Origin: Metallyticus violacea
Taxonomy: Eukaryota; Arthropoda; Insecta; Mantodea; Metallyticidae
NCBI GenBank assembly: GCA_030762175.1
Contig: CM060833.1
Coordinates: 74,523,501 to 74,587,500 of the forward strand
Direction of reading: 5' to 3'
DNA: 64,000 nucleotides
The notes beneath the pieces are model-generated. The model worked only from the letters and a program-made list of their open reading frames with translations. It had not been told where the DNA came from and made no database searches. Numbering within the stretch: position 1 is the first letter of the stretch; every line of letters begins with the position of its first letter. This document shows positions 46,985 to 57,700 of the stretch, one piece after another. The translations under genes and the position numbers were made by a program.

Positions 46985-47800
46985 ATTTCATTAAACTGTT
47001 ACTCAAAGTGCCGCCTTTTGGTAATAACACATTCCCGACATCTTTTGATGAAATTTTCATTTACACGTAAAAATTCTTCTGTTGCATTCTCTCTTAATTT
47101 CTGCTCTTATATTGTCTTTCAGTTCATCTACAGTATATAGATTAGGGTTTCCCAAAAAAATAATAATCACACGAGGTAAGATCTGAGGAACGTGAGGGCT
47201 ACATCATTTTAGAAATAATTCTGTTTTGAAACATCTCTCTTATAACCTCCAGAGAATCACGAGAAATATGAGCTGTGGCAGCATCATGTTGAAAATAGGC
47301 ATCAGGATTAGTTAGTTAAAAAAATATGCAATGTTGTGTACGATACTGTACAAATTTACGGTATCTTCAAAATAATAAAGATCCTATTATTCGATATGCT
47401 GTTACGGCACACCACACACCAATCTGTTCATCATGCAGAGGAATTTTGTGAATTATTTGTAGATTTTACTGTGCTCCAGAATTAAATGTTCTGTGAACAT
47501 ATGTAACCACGTAATGAAAGCATGATGCATCAGAGAAAACAATTAAATGTGGATAAACAATACCATCGTGAGTGTTTTGTTAAACCAATGACAGAAATTC
47601 ACTCGACTTTCGTTGTCATGCGGCAGTAATTCGTGGATTATAGTAACTCTGTAAGGTTTCAATTTTAAAAGTTTAGTAACCGTATGGACTGAAGCTTTTT
47701 AAACGCCTACTTCTGGTGCTACACGACGTGAAGATTTATTAGGAGAATGTTCAAATGATGTTCCAAAATCATTCGGTTTTTCTTCTGTTAGAACCCTTAA
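46985..47800 (-). pseudogene. Decayed Tc1/mariner-type transposase, second catalytic half
   Basis: Minus-strand order: IVFSDASCFH near 47555 (first catalytic region, normally DEA), EQIGVWCAVTAYRIIGSLLF near 47430, and YFQHDAATAHISRDSLEVIREMFQNRIISK near 47310-47220 (second catalytic motif, with D). Next comes a diverged proline-Asp block near 47180, then a C-terminal helical segment (LYTVDELKDNIRAEIKR, about 47140-47080). Frameshifts and stops are frequent. It belongs to the same broad lineage as the 15.1-15.6 kb relic. Confidence 0.78.
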
Positions 47801-48372
47801 AAATGCTCTTGGTGCTGCTAACTACTGCGATTGTCTGCTAACAGACTTAAACTCTAACCTAATGCAAAATCTACAGCATGTTCATAATATTTACATGCGT
47901 TACATCTGTGATGTGCGTTTGTTGGATCATAAAATACACTTCCTCGATATGCTGATTTGGTTCAGCTTGAAAGACGGAAGAAATATTCACTGTCTCGCAG
48001 CAATTTCCGAAACTATCCATTCTATCGAAACTGTCCATCTTCTCCATTTACCTATATTATGTTTTAAAAATATATCGTTCTCTCATTACCTAGTACAATT
48101 TCTGAAACGTCTCGTACTTTATCATCATTGCTCCCAACACCATTTTACTCAGCATCATCAGCATGAGTCCCGCAGTAGCCAATTTAATGACACCACACAA
48201 TCAAGGTCGTCCGTTAGGGTAAAATTGACGCTAATGTCTCTTTTTAGTGGCAAAAAAATGACTAATATTTAGCGGGAGACTCTTTTGTTGGATCTGCAGT
48301 GGTACTGGTACTATTTAAGTATTGTTTTTGTTTTACATGAATATAGAGCGTCATATATTATACATTATTGTT

Positions 48373-48663
48373 GATTTGGTTTATTTACGGACGCTCTTTA
48401 ACATCTCAGGTCATCAGCGTCCCATTCGATGCAGGGCGTGAAACGGCCGAGAAGTTTTACTCAGAAGCATCTTCTTTCAGGCTTGAGGTTCATTTTCGTG
48501 CCGTAATTGTACGAAATGGGGCCGGCGGCTTTACTTCACTTCCAAAGAAAGCTATTGCTAGGATTTTTACTCCGAAAAAATCCATCGATCCTGTTCGGGT
48601 TTGAACCAGCGATTTTGGGTTTAGAAGGCAAGCATGGTTACCACTACATCTCCAGGACCGACA
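48373..48663 (-). mobile_element. SINE-B inserted in the left foldback arm
   Basis: Tail end ttgatttggtttatttacgg, body, and head complement accactacatctccaggacc ending about 48662. The right foldback arm lacks it at the matching place (near 51575-51590), so it came in after the arms were formed. It therefore gives a minimum age for the element. Confidence 0.9.
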
Positions 48664-49049
48664 CATGAAACATTGGTACAGATATTCATAATATATATTT
48701 CTTCTTAGTGTTGTTATGTTGTTGCTATAGAAGTAAGATATTCTTAAAAGTACAGTGCAATAATGGGTATTAAAATCTATTAATGACTGATTATGATGGC
48801 ATAATTTTGAACTAAATTAGAGATGATGGTGAATGTATTTTGGGTGGCGTAAAATTGAACTAATTAAGGGGTGATAGTATGACAGGATAGTTGGTACTGT
48901 TTATGTAAATATTTATAATGTATATTCATTGTGGGTGATATATATTGATAATTTGAGTGGCGTATGTATGAACTAATTTAGTGGTGATGATATGGTGTTA
49001 AGATTGTATGTGATGATAATGTTTATGAATATGGTGGCATAAATTTGAA

Positions 49050-49470
49050 CTACAATTTAATGAGTGGGGAAGATGGTTGGAGGTTTTTGGATGTAAGTCT
49101 TTGAGGAATTTGGGAGGTAGTGGATGGGGGAGGTTGTTGAGATTTTGGATGTGGGTGTTTGAGAAATATGGGAGGTGGTGGGGTGAGATGGGTTGTTGGG
49201 TGGGGAAGGTGATTGGAGGTTTATTGGATGTGGGTGTTTGAGTAATTTGGGAAATGGTAGATGAGGGAGGTGGTAGGAGGTGACTATTTGAGTACTTTGG
49301 AAGGTGGTGGGGTAACTTGGGTTGGCGATTGGAGAGGTGGGTGGAGGTATTTTGGATGTGGGTGTTTGAGGAATTTGGGAGATGATGGGGAAGATGGTTG
49401 GTAGATGGTGCGGAGAGGTTTTTAAGAGGTGGGTGGATGGGAAAATAGGAGGAAAAGGGGGAGGATTGGA
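49050..49470 (+). repeat. G-rich minisatellite, left arm
   Basis: Imperfect repeats of about 60-90 bp centred on ttttggatgtgggtgtttga followed by gaatttgggaggtggtgg, occurring about five times. The plus strand is strongly G/T-rich with many GG and GGG runs. Long proline/serine/threonine-rich frames on the minus strand (48998-49545) are its translation. Confidence 0.85.
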
Positions 49471-49499
49471 TGGGAAACATTTTTGTGACGTCGATCGGT

Positions 49500-50435
49500 T
49501 AGCTAAGTCGAGGTACATACCTAGATATATGGTGTATATGTACATTCAAGTAGGAAGCACAATCAGTTAAGTGTGTGCAATGGAGAAGAGATTTGTACAA
49601 AAAAAGATGCATTGTTAAAGTTATAGAAATATTACAGGTACAAGGTACAAGGTATGTGATAATAAATGGATAAAGGATATGCAAAGATGCAGTACACACT
49701 GGATAGGTTGAGTAACATAGATAGATACGTATGATGGATGTTTAAGGTTACGATGAAAATGAATGGCGAGATAGAGGTATTGAGTAGATGGTGTAAATTA
49801 GAAATATGAATATACATAATATACACAGGTGAAAGTATTATTATATATATGTTCATTTAGTACCTTCGTGGAATTCTTTATTTTATTCATTCATTTGTTC
49901 ATTACTGTATATTATAATAGTGCTTTTTTTTTAATGGTACACCTTGTGTTCATTTTTCATTTTGTTTACGGATACTATGTTCATCGGTGCTTTTGCAGAA
50001 TTTATTCACTTTCCTTTACTTAAGGAATTACACATTAATTTTACATTTATTACATTATTACATTTACTACATATTATTAATTACTTTTTTGTTTGCTCAT
50101 ATCGAACTGTCTAGCTTTGCTGGTTCATGTTACCTTGTTGTGTCACTGTTATCTGCTCCTTATGTGTTTGTCTCATCTGTGCTTACATTGGAATTTCGTT
50201 ATCTATTACACTTTTACATATACATCCTTTACACAGCTCTATATCACGCTTTTCATTGCAGTGTACAAAATTGTAATTCGTGGAATACCTACGCCTGTTT
50301 ATTGTTTATTCTTATATTCTTACGTTCTTATTTGAGTTTTTGTGGTTTACAATTTGTAACGTACTCTATCCCTCACTCACATCTCTTCCATCGAACCTAT
50401 ACGTACAAACAGTTATTGTTTTACTCTTTTTTTAG
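49500..50435. other. Foldback core, AT-rich upstream part
   Basis: T-rich plus strand. Its frame 49987-50601 (204 codons, longest in the window) is rich in Leu/Phe/Tyr as expected from T-rich DNA and has no recognised domain. It could hold introns or a promoter of the downstream exon. Confidence 0.4.
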
Positions 50436-50831
50436 GAGCGCCGGGTTCATTCAATTCATCAATGTTGTACACTCAAAATACCTCTCCATTATCGGATCTC
50501 CAACCCACCCACCATCACCATTTCAGCACATGAGTGGCAACTCTATGTTATCCTCAAGCGTCGCCGATACACAAGACTGGTCGCGGATGTCGGCCTTATG
50601 ATACATCTGCAACTGGACTCTAACTCAAATAGGAGATTTCGCCCCTCTATTCCCGTCAACGATGTTCACACCCTACACTTTAAACACATCTTCGGTTCCC
50701 CCGCTATTGGCTTTACAAATACCGAACATCGCGCTGATTCCCCCATAGTTCAACATGAGTGGACATTTAACAAATCTTTATATCATCGGTACAAATCTTT
50801 TCTAATCGCTGATAACACTAATAATGTCTAA
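50436..50831 (+). CDS. Possible terminal exon in the foldback core, unknown protein
   Basis: A textbook 3' splice site (tgttttactcttttttttag) ends at 50435. The frame starting directly after it (gagcgccggg) is open for 131 codons to a TAA at 50829-50831. The TAG in the acceptor itself is an in-frame stop, so translation needs splicing. The GC content jumps at this point. The product is basic in its middle (LKRRRYTRLV) and soluble-looking, with two HEW tripeptides (HEWQLYV and QHEWTFNKS) and a polar end (SFLIADNTNNV). No domain is recognised. The stop codon lies a few bases before the right arm begins, so the exon exactly fills the end of the core. An upstream exon was not identified. A competing frame overlaps it up to 50601. 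Confidence 0.4.
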   Translation, partial: ERRVHSIHQCCTLKIPLHYRISNPPTITISAHEWQLYVILKRRRYTRLVADVGLMIHLQLDSNSNRRFRPSIPVNDVHTLHFKHIFGSPAIGFTNTEHRADSPIVQHEWTFNKSLYHRYKSFLIADNTNNV

Positions 50832-50844
50832 TGTCGACGTCACA

Positions 50845-51130
50845 AAATTTTCTTCCCTTCCAACCCCCCTTTTTCTCTCATTTACCCATCACCCACCTCC
50901 CTAAAACCTTCCCTCCCCATCTACCAACCGCCTTCCACCCACCACCTCCCAAATTCCTCAAACACCCACATCCAGAAATCCTTCAACCACCTCCACCCAA
51001 CAACCCACCTCAATCCACCACCTCCCAAATATCTGAAACACCCACATCCAAAATACTCAACAACCTCCCCCACCCACTACCTCCCAAATTCTTCAAACAC
51101 TTAAACCTTAAAAAACACCTCCCCCTCACT
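50845..51130 (-). repeat. Minisatellite of the right arm (C-rich on plus)
   Basis: The reverse counterpart of 49050-49470, shorter, with caaattcctcaaacacccac and tcccaaatatctgaaacacc as repeat cores. The plus-strand frame 50831-51139 (102 codons, rich in Pro/His/Lys) is a translation of the array. Confidence 0.85.
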
Positions 51131-51359
51131 AAATTGTAGTTCAAATTTGTGCCACCATATTCATAAACATTGTCATTACATACAATCATTACCACCATAT
51201 TCACCACTAAATTAGTTCATACTTACGCCACTCAAATTATCAATATATATATATCAATCATCCACAATCAATATACATTATCAATATTTAAATAAACTGT
51301 ACCAACTATCCGTCCACACCATCACCTCTTAATTAGTTCAATTTTATGCCACCCATAAT

Positions 51360-51375
51360 ATTTAATACACACACC

Positions 51376-51412
<37 letters not shown>
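51360..51412. repeat. (AT)n microsatellite in the right arm
   Basis: About 20 TA units inside the right arm with no equivalent of that length in the left arm. Confidence 0.9.
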
Positions 51413-51414
<2 letters not shown>

Positions 51415-51783
51415 TCCAGTATCAATATATACGTCACAAACATTCACCATAACCAATCATTAATAGAAATTTAATATCCGTTATTACACTATATTTATAA
51501 GAATAGATTACTTCAATAGTAACAACATTACAATACCCATGAGAAATATATATTTTCAATATTTGTATCAATGTGGAATGTACTGTACTCTACATTCATG
51601 TAAAATAAAAGCAGTGTTAAAAAACAGTACCAGTCCAGCCGACGACCCAACAAATGACATCACGCATAGGTCTCCCGCTAAATCTTAGTCAACTTTTTCG
51701 CTGCTATAAACCTAGCGCCAATTTTAACCCTAGTGGGCGACCTTCACTATGTGCAGTCATTTAATTGACTGCCTCGGGACTCA

Positions 51784-53610
51784 TACTACTATCGTCATCC
51801 ACCGTAACCACTGCCTGTTTCCGGAATGCATTGCCACGGGATGTCAGAGACTCAAACTTTAGAAGCATATCTTTAATTCCTTATGTTACAATACAGATAT
51901 TTATTTGTTTTATCATGATGTAGAATTATTCATTCTATTGTTGTTATTACTATCAAAATGTTCCTATCTCCTTCAGAGTATTTTAGGGTTTTTCTTATAT
52001 AATATATAATAGTATATTTATTTCCACTTTTATGATGTACATAGTTTGATATGCGTATGAATTGTCATTGTTAGTGCTTGCATTATTATTGTTCTTTTTA
52101 TTTTCTCTTCTTATGTGAATATGTTTAATATTAATTTTCATTGCTCACGTTTATGTATTGCTACATATTTATTTATATACTTAATATTTTACATATATCT
52201 ATATGTATAGGAGTATTGTCCTTGCTACTGTTAATATTATAATTGTAATATTGTAGCTAAAACTTTTTGTAATTTTTTGCTACATATGAAGTTCTCACGG
52301 TTTAGCTCTGCTATAATAAATAAATAAATTGCTTTAGAACTATGAATTTTAGAGTTCTGCAATCCTGTTTCTTTAAATCTGTTGACAAGTTTATAACTGT
52401 ACCCCTATTAGTAGGACGAATGCCCGGAAATCAGTTAATAAACTGCCTACTCACTTGTGAGCATGAATATGTATTCATATATAAATATTCGGTGTTGTAG
52501 AGTAAATTTTTCAGTCGGCATTTCAATTATTTAAACAAATTTAAGTAAATGTAATGCACGCACAGCACACGCGCTTTAAATGTAATTCGAAATAATTAAA
52601 CGCATCTTCTGAAACTTGAAATTGTAAAAAGCAACGACCGATAAAACATTGACCGGAAACGTTTGGGCAGCATTGACCATTCTACCGCCCCCCCCCCCCG
52701 GCTTTCTGGGATAAAGAGTGACGCGAATTTTCCTAGGTTTTATAATAGTTTCAATATGTGAAGAAAGTGCTTAAATCGACATGATAAATTTTGCTACCTG
52801 TATGGTGAGATAGCGTTCAAGTCTCAGATACCACTTGTAAAAAAAAAAACGTGTTATAAAACCTTTATTATGAGTATAAAGTCGGTAATAAAGACTAAGC
52901 CCCAAATACATGCTGTGTATTATGTCGTATGCTTCTCACTGTATGAAAAAATGATACACGTTATATGCTATTTGCAATTTCTGTAATTTGGAGGACCATT
53001 CAGCTGAATGCTATTTGACTACATACGAGGAAAACTAAAAATACAATTTTACATGGTGAAATGTACTAAATTTACCAATTACGTAACCGTAAATGATAAA
53101 ACCAAATTATATTGCAGAACAAAATATGAAAGAAATGATTCTACACTTGAAAGAAGTTCATCAGAACCTCATTTTGTAACTCTGGAGTGTATTCGGGATT
53201 TAAAGCTGTCTAAATTGTGGATAAGTTTTAAAATTCCAGGCTCAGGGGTTTAAATCCATTCCATAAAGATACAAGGATAAGCAGTTCGATATTAATTTCA
53301 AAGACTGCTCTTAAACTACTCTACTATTTTGTAATAATGTTTATTCAGTAATGAGGCTCTTGAACATCAACAATAGCCAGATGAGTGGAGATTGTTTATA
53401 GACTCATAAAAAGTTAGTTTGTACTCTGTATATAATGACAATGAATTCCCATCAATATCCTTGGCGCATTCACTAATATTAAAGGGGCATGGGAAAATAC
53501 TGTTAGAAAAATATTGGTAAACAAATATTACTGGAACATCTGTTGAGATTTGAAGTTTTTAACTTTATTACTGGGTTTGCAAGTTGCATACACTAATTTC
53601 TGTTAATGGG
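51784..53610. other. Intergenic AT-rich DNA
   Basis: A C run lies at 52687-52699. The frame 53008-53253 (+, 81 codons) is unremarkable. Confidence 0.4.
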
Positions 53611-53621
53611 ACAGCAAAGTT

Positions 53622-53662
53622 CCACCTGTGGTGCCTCCCTCAGTAGTTAAAACGGGCGTTAA
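53622..53662 (+). mobile_element. Tail-only SINE-A insertion, 11-bp TSD
   Basis: Only the last 41 bp of SINE-A (ccacctgtggtgcctccctc through aacgggcgttaa). Perfect repeats acagcaaagtt lie at 53611-53621 and 53663-53673. Confidence 0.93.
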
Positions 53663-53673
53663 ACAGCAAAGTT

Positions 53674-54669
53674 AGGAAGTCTTACTATATTAAGAAACTA
53701 TCATAAACCTGAATGTGTTATTCCTGGGCATAAAACGTGAATTAAAAGTATATATTTATCTCTCTTGTATATAAAACTGAAACTTATGAAATCCTTTGCA
53801 AAAGCAATTGACAAAAATTCTGTCAATTATATATTTGAAATCTAAATGATGGTGATTTGGAAAATCCTTAAAAACGCAAAGAAACAAATGACTTGTTTTA
53901 AAGCATTTTGCTCATTCAAATTATAAACCTAGATTATCTGTTTAATTGTATAATTTATTATAAATAGTCAAATAAGTGAACGTAAATGAGTAAATAAGAA
54001 TAGTATGCAGTTGGAGAAAATAAATATATTTTAAAAATACAACGCCTTCCAAATAATTTAAAATTCTTGTAAAAAACAGAAACACTCCAAAATTCTTGGA
54101 CATGCTAAATGTACCAAGCAGTTGTTTACTCATTTGTCATTGTCTTTCTAAAGTATGTCACAGAAACAAAACAGTTAATTATTGCTAATTCTCGTGTCAA
54201 ATGGACAAATTATACTTATTTACCTATGAAATTGTAGCCTATGTAAAATATTATAAAAAGTTTTGCTTAGAGGTATTTTGATAATTTAAATAAACTTTTC
54301 AATTTTTTTGGAAACATAAATATTAACACCTGGGTATAACAAAATCTATTAAACTTTACAGTACCATTTGATTTAAAATATCTAGGGAGGTTCTTAAATT
54401 ATAAATGGATAAAGTAAATTAGAGACTTAAAGAGCACAAGCGCTCTTTTTTAATGCACCCCACAGTTTTCTAAGTCAATTGAAAGCAATTAATATTTAAC
54501 ATAAAGTTTTGCTTAAAAACGCTAGTGAAAAATATATTTCACGATAGCTATTCCTTACAAATAACTCGCGGTCTGTGTGTAACGTTACTTTCAGTGTTTA
54601 AACCCAGGAAATTATGTTTAATTTACTAGAAGTTCACAAATAACATTTAGAGCAAATTAAAAATTCTAC
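53674..54669. other. Intergenic AT-rich DNA
   Basis: Nothing recognised. Confidence 0.4.
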
Positions 54670-54741
54670 AGGTCCCACCGAGATTTGAACACGGATCGCT
54701 GGATTCAAAGTCCAGAGTGCTAACCATTACACCATGGGACC
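54670..54741 (-). tRNA. tRNA-Gln (anticodon TTG)
   Basis: 72 nt on the minus strand with the same acceptor, D-arm and anticodon stem as the 46-kb copies, but anticodon TTG (loop CTTTGAA), decoding CAA. The T-stem has one U-U mismatch (CCGTG against CTCGG). Box A and box B are otherwise intact. The flanks are not related to the 46-kb duplication. It is probably functional; the mismatch leaves some doubt. Confidence 0.8.
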
Positions 54742-57700
54742 ATGTGACACGGGGGATTTATTTTCCATCCAGGGAATACCTACCTATTGGCTATTAGGTA
54801 AACATAATTGTGCAATTTTACTTCTGCAGCTTAAACATTATTTTGATCATTTTATATATATTTATGATGAAATATTTTATATTTTATAATAACTGGTTTT
54901 ATAAATAAAATATTATGCATATTTTTAGATTTAAAAAAAGAAAATATTTAGATAATAAAAACTATTTCATTTAAGAATATTCTTATTACAATAATGCGGC
55001 ATAACAATATAGACTTTTGAATAAATCATAAAATAGCTACATGTATCATGAACGATCTAAAATAGCGGCTCTCAAACAGTGGAGACCTTTTCAAGCATTA
55101 TGGTGCTTTTAACAGCTTTTATTTTTGATTGTATAGATATAAACTATAATGATACTAAAGATTATACAAATTTGCGGCGTGTATTTATTCAGGTAAAATA
55201 AATCTAATTAAAGGCGACTGTTTGTTTCGGAGGGAATTTTCACATAGCCAAGCCAGAAACGTGAACCAGGCAGAGTATTGATATCATATCGTCATTGTTA
55301 CCCTGGCAATATCCCGCAGCTTTCGGCATGCTAGGGGAAGGTGAGCCTCAAATTTTTCCGGACTATCAAAGAAGGCCTTGAAATTTTTGGTGCCTTTCGT
55401 GTAAACTTACTTGCGTGAAAAGTATTCCTTTTATTAATTTATCTAAAAATAAATACTGAAAAAATTTCGAAAACGTAGAATTAGAACTCAGAACAAAACT
55501 TTCTCCTATTAAGCCTGATAAACACGCCTTGTAACTGAAACACAGCATACTCCACTCATCAATTAAGGATTAATTTTGTGCCTTTACATATTGTTAGTTG
55601 TTAATGCTAATGTTTTATGCATTTTATATAGGTACATTTTTGAATGTAATATTATTGTTATAATCATTACATTATAATAAAATATATTTACTGCAAGATG
55701 TGCCTTTGTGATGTGTTTGTTTATATATTGTTTGAATTTTATAAACAAATGATGAATAACTGTAAAAATGCATACAATGCAAGTTTAGAATTTTAAACTT
55801 GAAATCGAATTGTAGGGGTTAACAACAGCAAGAGTCATTTTAAAAGGGTTCGCGGTTGAGGAGAATTTCAGAACCGATTATTTAAAAACTAGCAAATGGC
55901 AGACAGAATGAAAGTCGCTAATGGAACTAAGCTAAGGTAATATTTCTTTATAATAATTTTAATCACAAAACATTGAGAATTAAAGCTTAAAGTTAATTAT
56001 AGCTGGCAGATACGTGAAAGCTTGTTCTTGATTGTCATGTCTGTTGCTTTCCGTTGACCGCGACATTGATGCTAGTGACCCAGGTAATGAACCTTTGATC
56101 GAAAAGGCGGCTCACTTAGTCTTGACTTCCTAAGAAGAAACCACCAGGAATCATTAGGTGCCCTAACGGTATATGTCTATATTGCAGGTATCCCAACGTT
56201 TGACCTGAGGTACGGCTAAAACTGCAAAAAGCTACAGAATGAGTAATGTAGAAATACTTCTATAAAATAACAATAGATTATTTAATAATATATAAATTCT
56301 TATATTGTGGCATGGGTACTTTGATATTGTATATGTTGTTAACATTGTAAGCATATAGCAATATACCCTGGGTGGAGAATTGATATTAAGAAACGTATGA
56401 CTGGAGGGGGGCCCTAGCGTGGAAAAAACATAACATGCTAGTTTCTAAAAGTTAAGATGATTTCCTTGACTTCCTCTTTCTTCCCTGAGAGGTGAGACTG
56501 AATCTCCCCACAGGGCCATTATGGATAAAGTGCCTATAATTGGTTCAAATATGTAAATATGGTGTCAATAAACTAACTTTATCGGGAAATGATCAGCATA
56601 ACATGATTTATAACGATAATTAGGTTTTAAATTCCTTTCTTTCATACTTATTAGTTAATTTACGAAAAGGAAATGACGAATAATAAGATATTTATCTCTG
56701 ACTATATCCTTTAATGTCGCGCTATTAGTTGATTATTGAGTCTAGGAAATAAGCAAGAGCTCTTTAAATTGAATTAATTGGTTTTAGGTGACGCGCAGTT
56801 ATTTAGCAACGCGACATATTTGGTGGAGGTGCCGGGCAGTTATTTATTAATGCGGCAATATGTCCATTAACATATGTCCTCTTTATAAAAATGAAAGAAA
56901 GTGTATAGTAATTTCATGAATATATGTAACAAAATAGCTAAGTGTTCGTAAATATGTAAACTTGAAAGAGACTAAATCTGCTATTATCATTAAAACAGCA
57001 AGACATCAGTTTAGAAATATTACAAATAAATTTTCTATGTTTTTGATAACATCAGACACATCTTACCCAAATATGTAGCAAGACTTGTCAATCAGATAGT
57101 TTTTCATTTCTAGGGATAAGAAGGAAGTGTAAGATGACAGGTTAAGTAGTCATATATCAGTAATTGCCCCTTCATGGAATCTGAAATATGTACTGACAAC
57201 TTTTAGGTTTAATTACACGTCCTGTATTATGAATGTTTATTTTATGTAGAACTATGCAATTATCTAAAATTATGTAGTATTGATGGAGAAATATAAAACG
57301 TGTCGGATTCAAATTAAACTAAATGGTCCTTGTAGACTAATTTCTTAACATTTTAACAAGCAAAAACTATATAATTACATAATTATCTGGAGATTAGTTA
57401 TATAAGATAAATTGGATAATTGAACGGAGCTAAATTAGTAGGATTATTTTACAATTTAAAAGTGTAAGTATATCTGAAACTGCTTACATTTTAAAATAAG
57501 ATCTTGAAATTGTTGAAATGTTGACTGTTAATTCGGTCATGCTAATGAAATCATTCTCTTTACTGAAAAATAATAAATGAAGTTCTAAAACACATTTATG
57601 AAGAAACCTGTAGCAAAAATGTATTTACGTGGCGGGAGTGCCGTTATCATGAAGAGTTTCCTTGTTTAACTCCTGAAGTTTTGAGTTTGTTGTCTTTTAT

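Larger units (their letters stand above)
48164..51783. mobile_element. Foldback element with long arms, minisatellite and coding core
   Basis: The left arm, 48164 to about 49495, is repeated in reverse at about 50826-51783. Matching words include tgagtcccg / cgggactca at the outer ends, tttagcgggagac / gtctcccgctaaa, gtactggtact / agtaccagt, the long stretch around aatatatatttct, and gtgacgtcgat / cgacgtcac at the inner ends. The left arm is longer only because it contains a SINE-B (48373-48663). The arms have diverged noticeably, and each has a guanine-rich (left, plus strand) minisatellite. The core of about 1.33 kb is AT-rich and ends in a coding-like segment. In form it resembles Foldback/Galileo-type elements (long arms with internal tandem repeats), but no known transposase was recognised. 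Ends and target duplication are not settled. Confidence 0.85.

Noticed and set aside
47862..48272. 136-codon plus-strand frame
   Set aside because: It starts beside a transposase relic and runs into the left foldback arm, with His/Ser-rich composition and no recognised domain.
48998..49545. Proline/serine-rich frames of 160 and 162 codons on the minus strand
   Set aside because: Both come from the same minisatellite in different frames; coding is unlikely, but the symmetry is mentioned in the findings.
49987..50601. Longest ORF of the window (204 codons, +)
   Set aside because: Its Leu/Phe/Tyr-rich composition is what T-rich DNA gives by chance, no domain is visible, and it crosses the better-supported splice acceptor at 50435 in another frame. 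Kept as a note under the foldback core.
52687..52699. C homopolymers (also 11551-11562 and about 13805-13814)
   Set aside because: Simple runs with no associated structure; possible sequencing-length errors.
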